64,000 nucleotides of DNA from contig NZ_JNWK01000060.1 of assembly GCF_000716445.1 (NCBI RefSeq), positions 1 through 64,000 on the forward strand, read 5' to 3'. The first letter of the stretch is position 1, and every line of letters starts with the position of its first letter. Source of the DNA: Streptomyces wedmorensis (lineage in GTDB: Bacteria > Actinomycetota > Actinomycetes > Streptomycetales > Streptomycetaceae). The notes under the pieces were generated by a model. That model searched no databases, had not been told where the DNA came from, and was given only the letters and a program-made list of their open reading frames with translations. Positions 31,842-40,256 of the stretch are shown here, one piece after another. Both the position numbers and the translations under genes were made by a program.

Positions 31842-32597
31842 ATGACGGATGCCCGGTCGCCCCTGCGCGCCCTGCGAGCCGCACTTTTCGCGGTGGTGTG
31901 CGTCGCCTTGGCAGCTGTGGGGCATTCGTCCATGTCTGCCCACCACCTCCCGGCCTCCACCCTGCTCGCCGCCTTCGCCGCGACGACCGCCCTCGCCTGG
32001 GCCGCCGCCGGCCGCCGCAGGAGCACACCGGCCATCGCGGGCGCCCTCCTCGTCCTCCAGAGCGCCCTCCACCTGACCTTCTCCACCACCGGCGCCCACC
32101 CCGCGACCCGGCCCACGGACACGCCCCCCGACGGCCTCCCGCACGCGCACGCGATGCCCGGCATGGAGCACGCGCACGCGATGCCCGGCATGGAGCACGC
32201 GCACGCGATGGCCGCCATGGCCACCGATCACACGGCGTCCGCCGCCACGTCCGCCGCCGCCATGTCCGCCGCGTCCGAGACGGCCACCGCCCACCCGGCC
32301 TCCGGCGCCGGCATGCTCGCCGTCCACCTCCTCGCCGCACTCCTGTGCGGCCTCTGGCTGGCCCACGGCGAGGCCGCGTTCTTCACCCTCGCCCGAACCG
32401 CCCTCGCGTACGCCTTCACACCGCTGCGCCCGCTGTTCGCGCGCGTACGGGTGCCCGACGCCCCGCGTCGACCGATCCGGGGGCGGCGCCGCAACGCCCG
32501 CCGCCCGCACGCCGTGGTCCTCGCGCAGACCCTGTCCCGGCGCGGCCCGCCCCGGCTGTCCGCACCCCGCGCCACGGCCCTCGGAGCACACGTCTGA
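31842..32597 (+). CDS. His/Met-rich membrane protein, possibly metal-handling
   Basis: The product is 251 aa. Hydrophobic segments lie at about 9-27, 37-55, 65-80 and 155-180, with a basic Arg-rich C-terminus. Between them, at about 100-130, is a triple HAHAMPGME-type repeat rich in His and Met, encoded by 27-bp tandem DNA repeats. Such segments commonly bind copper or other soft metals. It lies 50 bp upstream of a PepSY membrane protein on the same strand, probably in one operon. I know of no firm family; periplasmic metal binding is inference. Confidence 0.7.
   Translation: MTDARSPLRALRAALFAVVCVALAAVGHSSMSAHHLPASTLLAAFAATTALAWAAAGRRRSTPAIAGALLVLQSALHLTFSTTGAHPATRPTDTPPDGLPHAHAMPGMEHAHAMPGMEHAHAMAAMATDHTASAATSAAAMSAASETATAHPASGAGMLAVHLLAALLCGLWLAHGEAAFFTLARTALAYAFTPLRPLFARVRVPDAPRRPIRGRRRNARRPHAVVLAQTLSRRGPPRLSAPRATALGAHV
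32141..32220 (+). repeat. 27-bp tandem repeat encoding HAHAMPGME units
   Basis: Two perfect 27-bp units lie at 32141-32167 and 32168-32194, and a third is degenerate at 32195-32220. The unit keeps the reading frame, so copy number can vary without frameshift. Confidence 0.9.
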
Positions 32598-32647
32598 CCG
32601 GGGGTCCCTTTCCCCTGTCTGCACCCGACTCCTAGGACAGCCACGTC

Positions 32648-34081
32648 ATGACCACCATCGACGATCCCGTGCGCCCGGACACCACCGACGCGCCACCGGC
32701 GGAGCCCACCCCCACCCCCCGTCGTTCCGGCGGCACCTGGAGCGCCCTGCGCCCCCTCGTGATGCGCCTCCACTTCTACGCGGGCGTCCTCATCGCCCCG
32801 TTCCTCCTCGTCGCCGCCGTCAGCGGCCTGCTCTACGCGCTCTCCTTCCAGGCCGAGAAGGTCTACTACGCCCACGAGCTGGAGGTCCCCGTCGGCGACG
32901 CCACCCTGCCGCTCTCGCGGCAGGTGGACATCGCCCGCGAGGCCAACCCGAACGGCACCGTCACCGCCGTCTGGCCCGGCGCTGAACCCGACGCGACGAC
33001 CCGGGTCCTGATGGCCGACCCCGACGTCCCCGAAGGCACCTCGCTCGCCGTCTTCGTCGACCCGTACACCGGCGAGGTACGCGGACAGCTGCCCAGCTTC
33101 GGCAGTTCCGGCGCCCTCCCGCTGCGCACCTGGATCGACGGCCTCCACGCCGATCTGCACCTCGGCGAGTTCGGCCGCAACTACAGTGAGCTCGCCGCGA
33201 GCTGGCTGTGGGTGATCGCGCTCGGCGGCCTGCTGCTCTGGCTCGGCCGGCGCCGCGGCAACCGCCGCGCGCTCCTCCTGCCCGAGCGGGGCCCGAAGTC
33301 CCGCCGCCGCACCCTCTCCTGGCACGGTTCGGTCGGCCTGTGGGCGGTCACCGGCCTCGTCCTGCTGTCCGCCACGGGCCTGACCTGGTCGCGCTACGCG
33401 GGCGAGAACATCGGCACCGTGCAGGACGGTCTGGGCGGCGCGACGCCCACCCTGTCGGCGACCCTCGACGGCGCGGCCGGCGGCTCCTCGGAGCACGAGG
33501 GCCACGGCGCCGGCCACACCCCGGCCCCCACCGCTCCCGGCGCCGACATGGGCCTCGACAAGGCGGTGGCGGCGGCCCGCGCGGCCGGCATCGACAGCCC
33601 GCGGATCTCGGTCGTCCTGCCCGCCGAGGGCAAGGGGTACGTGGTCAAGGAGACCGACACCCAGTTCCCGCTCCAGCTGGACTCGGTGGCCGTGAACCCG
33701 GCGGACGGCACGGTCCTCGACCGCCTCGCCTTCGCCGACTACCCGCTCCTCGCGAAGCTCACCCGCATCGGCATCGACGCCCACACCGGCGTCTTCCTGG
33801 GCCTGTTCAACCAGCTGGCCCTCGCCGCCCTCGCGCTCGCCCTGATCCTGCTGATCCTCTGGGGCTACCGCATGTGGTGGCTGCGCCGCCCGGGCCGCCC
33901 GGTGGCGCGCGGCGCCTGGCGGAAGGTCCCGGTGACCCTGCTGCTGCCGCTCGCCGCGGCGACCGCCGTCGTCGGCTGGTTCGTCCCGCTGCTCGGCCTC
34001 AGCCTGCTGCTGTTCCTCGCGGTGGACCTCACCCTCGCCCTGGTGGCCAGGATGAAGGCGAGGTCCAGCCGAACCGCCTGA
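32648..34081 (+). CDS. PepSY-associated transmembrane protein
   Basis: The product is 477 aa. It has the four-helix PepSY_TM layout: a first membrane span at about 38-65 (MRLHFYAGVLIAPFLLVAAVSGLLY), a large external PepSY-like region, WLWVIALGGLLLWLGRRR near 180-197, a span near 225, a second external loop with His residues (EHEGHGAGH near 279-287), and C-terminal spans near 385, 425 and 445. Related proteins reduce ferric siderophores or support metal uptake. Coupling to the His/Met-rich protein upstream fits a metal role but is not proof. The start at 32648 is the only good candidate. Confidence 0.85.
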   Translation: MTTIDDPVRPDTTDAPPAEPTPTPRRSGGTWSALRPLVMRLHFYAGVLIAPFLLVAAVSGLLYALSFQAEKVYYAHELEVPVGDATLPLSRQVDIAREANPNGTVTAVWPGAEPDATTRVLMADPDVPEGTSLAVFVDPYTGEVRGQLPSFGSSGALPLRTWIDGLHADLHLGEFGRNYSELAASWLWVIALGGLLLWLGRRRGNRRALLLPERGPKSRRRTLSWHGSVGLWAVTGLVLLSATGLTWSRYAGENIGTVQDGLGGATPTLSATLDGAAGGSSEHEGHGAGHTPAPTAPGADMGLDKAVAAARAAGIDSPRISVVLPAEGKGYVVKETDTQFPLQLDSVAVNPADGTVLDRLAFADYPLLAKLTRIGIDAHTGVFLGLFNQLALAALALALILLILWGYRMWWLRRPGRPVARGAWRKVPVTLLLPLAAATAVVGWFVPLLGLSLLLFLAVDLTLALVARMKARSSRTA

Positions 34082-34645
34082 TCAGGGCGTGTACTTGTAG
34101 CCGACCCGCCGCACGGTCTGGATCGTGTGGCGGTGCTCGGCCCCCAGCTTCCGCCGCAGCCGCGCCACGTGCACGTCGACCGTGCGCCCGTCGCCCACGT
34201 GCCCGTACCCCCACACCGTCGTGACCAACTGGTCCCGGGTGTGCACCCGGTGGGGATGCGCCACCAGATGGGCCAGCAGCTCGAACTCCAAGTACGTCAG
34301 GTCCAGCGCCTCCCCGTCCACGACGGCGATCCGCCGCACGTCGTCGATGCTCACCGGCCCCTCCTGCGCCGCCTCGCCGGCGGCCTGCGCGGGAACCGGC
34401 GCCACGGGCAACTGCGCCTGCTGGTCCGCCGGTACGAGCACCAGGTACCCGACCATCGGCGGCCGCCCCGGCAGCGTCGGCAGCGCGTGCTGCGGCGCCG
34501 GCAGCAGCGTCGCCCCCGGCGGCAGGAAACTCGCCACCTGCGACAGGTCGACGACCTCGTTCGGATCGACGGCCCGCAGTCGGTGCCGACCGGGCCGCAC
34601 AGGGGTCAGAGAAGGAGCGGTGGAAGCGATCTGGGTGTGCACCAT
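34082..34645 (-). CDS. OmpR-type winged-helix regulator, possibly GlnRII-like
   Basis: The product is 187 aa. The C-terminal 90 residues are a complete trans_reg_C winged helix (LTYLEFELLAHLVAHPHRVHTRDQL...DVHVARLRRKLG...VRRVGYKYTP). The N-terminal half has no receiver domain or phospho-acceptor Asp, only a Pro/Ala-rich segment. In S. coelicolor an OmpR-like paralogue of GlnR, GlnRII, lies just upstream of glnII. Position fits, but I cannot confirm identity from sequence alone. No strong ribosome site precedes the ATG at 34645. Confidence 0.7.
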   Translation of the reverse strand: MVHTQIASTAPSLTPVRPGRHRLRAVDPNEVVDLSQVASFLPPGATLLPAPQHALPTLPGRPPMVGYLVLVPADQQAQLPVAPVPAQAAGEAAQEGPVSIDDVRRIAVVDGEALDLTYLEFELLAHLVAHPHRVHTRDQLVTTVWGYGHVGDGRTVDVHVARLRRKLGAEHRHTIQTVRRVGYKYTP

Positions 34646-34948
34646 GGAGGTCTCAGCTCTTTCGCGCGAGAAGGGACGGACAGGCGTCGTACGTCAGTCG
34701 TCATGCGCGCGGGCCGAAGGCCGTGGATCGGACCGTACCGATCAGGGCTTTAGAGGGCCGACGCGTTCATCGCGCGGCAACACACCCGGTCGAAGTCGTC
34801 ATGCTGCCGAGACGGCCAGAACGGCTCGAGGTCGTGACGACCCGTCGCGGTGTCGTTCTTCATGTTGGCCATATCCCTATTGAACCAGAAGGGAATGCCT
34901 CCGACGAGCCTTTCGACAGCGGACTCCGTGTCGGACGTCCCACATGAC
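34646..34948. other. Intergenic region upstream of the winged-helix gene
   Basis: Roughly 300 bp without a supported gene. It is less GC-rich near 34855-34890, where a minus-strand promoter for the regulator gene would be expected, but no confident -35/-10 pair was found. Confidence 0.4.
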
Positions 34949-34989
34949 GGAAGGGGCGCCCACCGTGTGGAACGGTGGGCGCCCCTTCC
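34949..34989 (-). terminator. Strong hairpin terminator after glnII
   Basis: An 18-bp perfect stem (34949-34966 with 34972-34989) has a 5-nt loop. It lies about 70 bp past the glnII stop on the minus strand and could also stop converging transcription. Confidence 0.85.
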
Positions 34990-35056
34990 GGAGTGCGTGG
35001 ATCAGGGTCGGGTCAGGCGCGGATCAGGCCGCGGACCGGACCGGGGATCCGGGGAA

Positions 35057-36088
35057 TCAGACCTGGCCGGCCTTGGCGAGGGCCTCGCAGCAGGTGTCGA
35101 CGATGAGGCGGGTGACGACGTAGGGGTCGACGTTCGCGTTGGGGCGACGGTCCTCGATGTAGCCCTTCTGGTCCTGCTCGACCTGCCACGGGATGCGGAC
35201 CGAGGCGCCGCGGTCCGAGACGCCGTAGGAGTACTGGTCCCACGGGGCGGTCTCGTGGAGGCCGGTGAGGCGCTCGTCGATGCCGGCGCCGTAGTTCTTG
35301 ACGTGGTCCAGCGGCTTCGAGCCCTCGCCGAGGGACTCGCAGGCGGTGATGATGGCGTCGTAGCCCTCGCGCATCGCCTTGGTGGAGAAGTTGGTGTGCG
35401 CGCCGGCACCGTTCCAGTCGCCCTTGACCGGCTTCGGGTCGAGGGTCGCGGCGACGTTGAAGTCCTCGGCGGTGCGGTACAGCAGCCAGCGGGCGATCCA
35501 CAGCTGGTCGGAGACCTCGAGCGGGGACAGCGGGCCGACCTGGAACTCCCACTGGCCGGGCATGACCTCGGCGTTGATGCCGGAGATGCCGAGACCCGCC
35601 TTGAGGCAGTTCTCGAGGTGCGCCTCGACGATCGGGCGGCCGTGGATCTCGTCCACGCCGACGCCGCAGTAGTAGCCGCCCTGCGGGGCCGGGAAGCCGT
35701 TGACCGGGAAGCCGAGCGGGCGGGTGCCGTCGAAGAAGGTGTACTCCTGCTCGATGCCGAAGATCGACTCCTGGGAGGCGTACTTCGCGGCGACCTCGGC
35801 CAGCGCGGCGCGGGTGTTGGACTCGTGCGGAGTCATGTCCGTGTTGAGGACCTCGCACAGCACCAGGACGTCGTTGCCGCCACGGATCGGGTCCGGGCAG
35901 ACGAAGACGGGCTTGAGGACGCGGTCCGACGCGTGACCCTTGGCCTGGTTCGTGCTGGAACCGTCGAAGCCCCAGATCGGCAGCTCGTCGAGCGCGAGGC
36001 CCTCACCGGCGATGATCTTCGTCTTGGAACGAAGCTTCGCGGTCGGCTCGGTGCCGTCGATCCAGATGTACTCAGCCTTGAAGGTCAC
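35057..36088 (-). CDS. glnII: Glutamine synthetase type II (eukaryotic-like)
   Basis: The product is 343 aa, the length I recall for S. coelicolor GlnII. It starts MTFKAEYIWIDG with a GTG; AAAGGATGAG lies 8 bp upstream, and an ATG three codons earlier would overlap that site. GSII hallmarks include WGFDGSSTNQAKGHASD, GIEQEYTFFDG and NGAGAHTNFSTKAMRE. It makes glutamine from glutamate, ammonia and ATP as a heat-labile octamer or decamer and is not adenylylated by GlnE. Tandem GlnR-type boxes lie upstream at 36207-36244 and a strong terminator follows. Confidence 0.97.
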   Translation of the reverse strand: MTFKAEYIWIDGTEPTAKLRSKTKIIAGEGLALDELPIWGFDGSSTNQAKGHASDRVLKPVFVCPDPIRGGNDVLVLCEVLNTDMTPHESNTRAALAEVAAKYASQESIFGIEQEYTFFDGTRPLGFPVNGFPAPQGGYYCGVGVDEIHGRPIVEAHLENCLKAGLGISGINAEVMPGQWEFQVGPLSPLEVSDQLWIARWLLYRTAEDFNVAATLDPKPVKGDWNGAGAHTNFSTKAMREGYDAIITACESLGEGSKPLDHVKNYGAGIDERLTGLHETAPWDQYSYGVSDRGASVRIPWQVEQDQKGYIEDRRPNANVDPYVVTRLIVDTCCEALAKAGQV

Positions 36089-36206
36089 GGGTCTCATCCT
36101 TTGGCGTGCTGCTGCGGGGTTCCGTCGCGGCTCGCGGCACTGCGAGAAGCTGCGGTGTCTGCGCTGACTGCGCTGTTTGTGTTCGACCGCAGCTTCGCAA
36201 CACGGG

Positions 36207-36244
36207 ATTTCCCGTCGGTTGCCCGTTTGTGAACCCCGTGTTAC
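36207..36244 (-). promoter_or_regulatory. GlnR operator of glnII
   Basis: On the minus strand, GTAAC-N6-TTCAC (36244-36229) is followed by GCAAC-N6-GAAAT (36222-36207). This is the tandem a/b box layout gTnAC-N6-GAAAC known for GlnR in Streptomyces. It sits 119-156 bp upstream of the glnII start and abuts the stop codon of the next gene. GlnR would activate glnII in nitrogen limitation. Confidence 0.75.
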
Positions 36245-37396
36245 TCAGCCTTCCTGATTTTCGCGGATCCGCTGTGCGACGACGTGCGCGTCCAGCAGCG
36301 AGCCCAGCCCCGCCGCCCGGATCCGCCGCACGACCTCCTCGTACGAGGTGCCGAGCGCCTCGGCCGTCCGCCCGAGGTGCCAGTCCTCGGCGGCGAGCCG
36401 CCGCAGCAGATGGCCCTTGCGGATCTGGTTCTCGGACAGCCGGAAGCTCTTCAGGTACGCCGTCCGCCCCTTGTGGTCGGTGATCAGCTCGCCGATGTGC
36501 TGCTCCTGCCCTCCCCGCAGGAACGGCGGCAGGAACCGGTACAGGTCGAACGACCCCATCCGGTACACCCGCTCGAAGGCGTACGGCGTCTCCAGCAGGT
36601 CCCGCGCCATCAGCCCGTCGTGCGCCACCGCCCAGGCCCGCTCCTGCTCACGCGCCGCCGCCCGCAGGTCCGCGAGGGTGCGGATGCCGCCGGCCCCGTC
36701 CCGGATCCGCGCGGTGAACTCGGGCACGGGGGCGCCGTAGTGCGCGTACTGGTGCACCAGCTCCCCGTACAGGTCCTCCACCAGCGTCGGGTGCAGCAGG
36801 CGGTAGTCCTCGGGGTGCGGCACCACGAAGGCCGCGGCCAGCGCGTCGGCCACGTACAGGAGCAGGCCGCACTGCCCCGGGTGGAGCTCGAAGATCCGCA
36901 GCGCCTCGGCGAGCCCCGGCACCGACCACCCCGCGTACGCCGCCTCCGCGCGCGGCGACAGACCGCGCCTCAGCGCCTCCCGCGACCAGTCGTCCCAGAC
37001 CACCGAAGGCCCGCCGAAGTGCAGCGCCAGATATCCCTCGAGGGCGAGGTGCAGCGGCAGGAACCTCAGCCTCCGCTCGCCCCGGCGCCGCTTGGCCATC
37101 CGCTGCGGACGGCGCACGGCCATCCCCGGCGGCGCCCCCTCGCCGCCGAGCCGGGTCCCGTACGCGGCCCGCTCCTCCCCCGTCCCCGTCCAGTCGGCGA
37201 CGAAGCCGTGCGGGATGTACGAGGTGTACGCGGTCCGGTCGCCGACGGCGACGGAGGCCTCGCCCCACCCCTCGTACACCTCCCGGCCCAGCCGCAGCCC
37301 CGCCACCGGCTCGGCCCGCACCAGCGGCACGAGCCGCACCCCGCCCCACACCTGCGCGGGACGCACGTCGAGGCCGGTCAGATCGATCCCCGTCAC
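36245..37396 (-). CDS. ARPP-2-domain-like protein
   Basis: The product is 383 aa. From memory, segments such as LPLHLALEGYLALHFGGPSVVWDDWSREAL and the DVRPAQVWGGVRLVPL start are typical of actinobacterial proteins annotated ARPP-2 (ARG and Rhodanese-Phosphatase-associated). The C-terminal 70 residues, near 330-383, look like a helix-turn-helix (AAEDWHLGRTAEALGTSYEEVVRRIRAAGL). The start at 37396 overlaps the stop of the vWA gene (ATGA), so the pair is translationally coupled. ARPP genes have been linked to predicted RNA-repair or stress operons. No ligase or phosphatase gene is next to this one, so function is unproven. Confidence 0.7.
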   Translation of the reverse strand: MTGIDLTGLDVRPAQVWGGVRLVPLVRAEPVAGLRLGREVYEGWGEASVAVGDRTAYTSYIPHGFVADWTGTGEERAAYGTRLGGEGAPPGMAVRRPQRMAKRRRGERRLRFLPLHLALEGYLALHFGGPSVVWDDWSREALRRGLSPRAEAAYAGWSVPGLAEALRIFELHPGQCGLLLYVADALAAAFVVPHPEDYRLLHPTLVEDLYGELVHQYAHYGAPVPEFTARIRDGAGGIRTLADLRAAAREQERAWAVAHDGLMARDLLETPYAFERVYRMGSFDLYRFLPPFLRGGQEQHIGELITDHKGRTAYLKSFRLSENQIRKGHLLRRLAAEDWHLGRTAEALGTSYEEVVRRIRAAGLGSLLDAHVVAQRIRENQEG

Positions 37397-38802
37397 GCCC
37401 CGGCCTCCGTCAGGAAGTGCTCCACCCGCCGGTCCAGATACGCCCGCAGCTCCGTGAAGCCGGTCCGCCCCTCGGCGAACTGCGCGATCTCCACCAGCGC
37501 CGCCAGGTCCTCCGCGTCCCTCATCCCGGCCGTCGGCACACTCGCCGCGAGCCGGCGCACGTCGAAGCCGTCCGCGTCGTATACGGGGTTGAGGTGGACG
37601 ACGCTCGTCCCCCGCCCCGGGTCGAGCCGCGCGCGCCAGACCCGCAGGACCTCGCCCGCGAGCCCCGGCGGCGCGTTGTCCCAGCCGTCCGAGACGATCA
37701 CCAGCCGCTCCGGCTCCGTCTCCAGGGCGTCCAGGATCCGCGTCCCCAGCGGCGTCGGCCCGTACGGCCGGACCATCAGCGGATCGTCCCCGCCCGAGGT
37801 CCAGAGCGCCGTGTACGCCCCCGGTGCCGCGAGGGCCTCCAGAAGGAAGTGGCAGCCCAGCGCCACGGCCAGCGGCCGGCGCCGCTTCACCGCCGAACCG
37901 GACGAGGAGAAACTGTCGTCGAGCACCGCCGTCAACCGCCCCCAGCTCCCGGCGTACGGTCCCGCCGCCCGCCGCGCGGAGGCGCGCAGCGCAGCCGTGA
38001 GCTCCGCCCGGCGCTCGACCCGCTCGCCGAACGGCAGCGCGAGCACGTACAGCGCGAGCCGGGTCAGCGGCATCACGGCCAGCTCGGCCCCCGCGCCCGA
38101 CGCCCGTTCCGTCCTGAGCCGTTCGAGCCGGGTCATCCGGGGCGCGATCCGCTCCAGGAACACCGCACGCGGCACCCCGTGCTTCGCCGCGAACCCCTCG
38201 GCGACCGTGAACGGGAGCTCGTACACCGCGGACTGCTCGTAGTGCGCCCGGCGGTACGCGTCCAGCAGGGCGTTGCCGTACCGCACGCGGCGGCCGGGAG
38301 CGAACAGGAAGTCACCGGTCTCCGGGTCGGTCGGCCGGCCGTGGACGTGCCGCACGGCGGCCTTCACCCCGGTCCGGTACTTCACCGCGTCCAGCGCCGG
38401 ATCAGGGCGGGCCGCGAGCCACCCGCGCACGATCGCGCGCGTGCGCCGGTTGTTGACCCCGGCCGCCCGCAGCGCGCGGAACAGCCGGTAGACCCGCTGC
38501 GGCGGCAGCATCGCGAGCCGCGCCGCGATCAGCCGGCCCTCGGCCCGCTTCTCCTCCGCCCCGCCCGCCTCACCGGCGGTGCGCAGCAGCCCCTCGACGA
38601 TCAGCGCGGCGTTGTGGTGGTTCACGTCCAGGGCCAGCGCGGCCGCGTACACGGGCCGGTAGTTGACCCGTACGTACTCGTGGAGGAACCCCAGCGAGAA
38701 CCGCTGCTCCTCGGCGGACGAACGGAACTCCCGCTGACCCGTCGCCGTCACGGCGGCGTTCACGAAGAGCAGGACGTCCTCGGCGGCGACGAGCTCGGAC
38801 AC
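37393..38802 (-). CDS. von Willebrand A/TROVE-like protein paired with ARPP-2
   Basis: The product is 469 aa with a GTG start behind a GGGGGAG ribosome site. Residues 1-280 are helical and repetitive, in the manner of TROVE or HEAT-like RNA-binding modules (VNHHNAALIVEGLL, LFRALRAAGVNNRRTRAIVRGWL). The C-terminal domain is a vWA fold with a full MIDAS: DxSxS at D295-S299 and VSDGWDN at 370-376. Ro60-type proteins combine a helical RNA ring with a vWA domain, which suggests RNA binding (inference). It is coupled to the ARPP-2-like gene. Confidence 0.75.
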   Translation of the reverse strand: MSELVAAEDVLLFVNAAVTATGQREFRSSAEEQRFSLGFLHEYVRVNYRPVYAAALALDVNHHNAALIVEGLLRTAGEAGGAEEKRAEGRLIAARLAMLPPQRVYRLFRALRAAGVNNRRTRAIVRGWLAARPDPALDAVKYRTGVKAAVRHVHGRPTDPETGDFLFAPGRRVRYGNALLDAYRRAHYEQSAVYELPFTVAEGFAAKHGVPRAVFLERIAPRMTRLERLRTERASGAGAELAVMPLTRLALYVLALPFGERVERRAELTAALRASARRAAGPYAGSWGRLTAVLDDSFSSSGSAVKRRRPLAVALGCHFLLEALAAPGAYTALWTSGGDDPLMVRPYGPTPLGTRILDALETEPERLVIVSDGWDNAPPGLAGEVLRVWRARLDPGRGTSVVHLNPVYDADGFDVRRLAASVPTAGMRDAEDLAALVEIAQFAEGRTGFTELRAYLDRRVEHFLTEAGA

Positions 38803-38976
38803 GGTGCTCCCCCTCTCCTGGACGCCGGCCGGGGAATGAGGGCGCGAACAGCGAAGACGTTGCTTCAGAGGCAGTTCCGGAAGTCGCACCGGAGTCCCGC
38901 GGCCGGCGGAGGAACGCTAACACCGGCGTGGGGGAGGGCCGCCATCGGATTTCGCCGAGGGGACGCGGCGGGAGGC

Positions 38977-39144
38977 TCGGTCCCGACCGGTCGTGCGGGG
39001 TGCCGGTCGGGTCGTACGGGGTGCCGGTCCCGTCGTACGGCGTCCCGACCCGGTCGTACGGGGTCCCGGTCCCGTCGTGCGGGGTGCCGGTCGGGTCGTA
39101 CTGGGTCCCGACCCGGTCGTACGGGGTGCCGGTCCGGTTGTCGG
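38977..39144 (+). repeat. Eight-unit 21-bp tandem repeat upstream of the oxidoreductase gene
   Basis: Seven contiguous 21-bp units run from 38998 to 39144, with a diverged unit at 38977-38997. The consensus is close to GGGTGCCGGTCCCGTCGTACG. Because 21 is divisible by three and units lack stops, several frames are open, including one fused to the downstream gene (heptapeptide VVRGAGP). No spacers occur, so it is not CRISPR. Confidence 0.95.
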
Positions 39145-39166
39145 TGGGGACCGGCAGACTGGGGCC

Positions 39167-40075
39167 ATGGCGAAGAAGGTGGGCGCGAAGCCCCGTATCG
39201 GACTCCTCGGCACCGGCCCCTGGGCCGCCCGGACGCACGCGCCCGCGTTGGCCGGGCACGCGGGTGTCGAGTTCAGCGGGGTGTGGGGGAGACGCCCCGA
39301 GGCGGCGGCCGGGCTCGCGGCCGCGTCGGGCGTCCGCGCGTACGACGACGTGGACGCGCTCTTCGAGGCGAGCGACGCCGTGGCCCTGGCGCTTCCGCCG
39401 GATGTCCAGGCGCCGCTGGCGGTGCGGGCGGCGGAGGCCGGCTGTCATGTGCTCCTGGACAAGCCGGTCGCCACGACGGTGACCGGGGCCCGCGCGGTGA
39501 CCGAGGCGGTCGAGGCGGCCGGGGTCGCCTCGGTGGTCTTCTGCACGCTGCGGTTCGCGGAGCCGACGGCCCGCTGGATCGAGGAGCGGGCGGCGGACGG
39601 CGGCTGGTTCCTGGGCGAGGCGCACTGGCTGGGCTCGCTCTACGGCCCGGGTTCCACGAGCGACTACGCGGCCTCCCCCTGGCGGCGGGAGAAGGGCGGC
39701 CTCTGGGACGTCGGCCCGCACGTCCTCTCGGTCTACCTGCCGATCCTCGGCGACGTCACGGACATCACGGCCGTCCCGGGCCCGGACGACACCCACCACC
39801 TGGTCCTGCGGCACGCGTCGGGCGCGAGCAGCACCGCCACGCTCACCCTCAGCGCCCCGCCGGAGGCGGCGGAGGCGGCCCTCACCCTGTACGGCACCGG
39901 AGGCCGCGCCGAACTGCCCCGCTGGGACGGCGCGGTGGGGGCCTTCGGCGCGGCCGTCGACGCCCTCGTCACCGCGGCCCGCACCGGGGAGCCGCACGCC
40001 TGTGACGCCCGCTTCGGCCTCCGGCTGACCGAGATTCTGACCGAGGCGGAGCACCGGGCCGCCACCCGCACCTGA
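39167..40075 (+). CDS. Gfo/Idh/MocA-family oxidoreductase
   Basis: The product is 302 aa. The Rossmann start is RIGLLGTGPWAARTHAPAL (10-28), and the family motif (L)DKPVATT lies near 96-102. The C-terminal half is the mixed alpha/beta substrate domain (GGLWDVGPHVLSVYLPI). It oxidises or reduces a sugar or polyol derivative with NAD(P). The start at 39167 was chosen because conserved sequence begins there; upstream sequence in frame is only the 21-bp repeat array. Ribosome site is weak (GGGG). Confidence 0.88.
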   Translation: MAKKVGAKPRIGLLGTGPWAARTHAPALAGHAGVEFSGVWGRRPEAAAGLAAASGVRAYDDVDALFEASDAVALALPPDVQAPLAVRAAEAGCHVLLDKPVATTVTGARAVTEAVEAAGVASVVFCTLRFAEPTARWIEERAADGGWFLGEAHWLGSLYGPGSTSDYAASPWRREKGGLWDVGPHVLSVYLPILGDVTDITAVPGPDDTHHLVLRHASGASSTATLTLSAPPEAAEAALTLYGTGGRAELPRWDGAVGAFGAAVDALVTAARTGEPHACDARFGLRLTEILTEAEHRAATRT

Positions 40076-40256
40076 CCTCGCCGCCGCCGACCGCACATGA
40101 CCGCGCCGCACCAGACCGCGCCGGTGCCACCCGCACCTGACCGCGCCGCCGCCCGCACCCGACCAAGCACCGTCGCTCGCACCTGACCGCGCCGCACTCG
40201 ACCACCCCGCACCCGACCACGCCGCCGCCCCCCTCCGAGCCGACCTGCTCGACCCG
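40076..40256. repeat. Imperfect ACCTGACCGCGCCGC repeat tract
   Basis: The 181-bp gap between converging genes is built of degenerate copies of CGCACCTGACCGCGCCGC at about 40069-40225. No hairpin terminator or gene was recognised. Confidence 0.6.

Noticed and set aside
38977..39144. CRISPR array
   Set aside because: The 21-bp units are directly adjacent with no spacers and no cas genes are nearby.
38928..39482. Alternative repeat protein (GVPVGSYGVPVPSY...) in another frame of the 21-bp array
   Set aside because: The frame continues antithetically through the certain oxidoreductase gene and exists only because the unit lacks stops.
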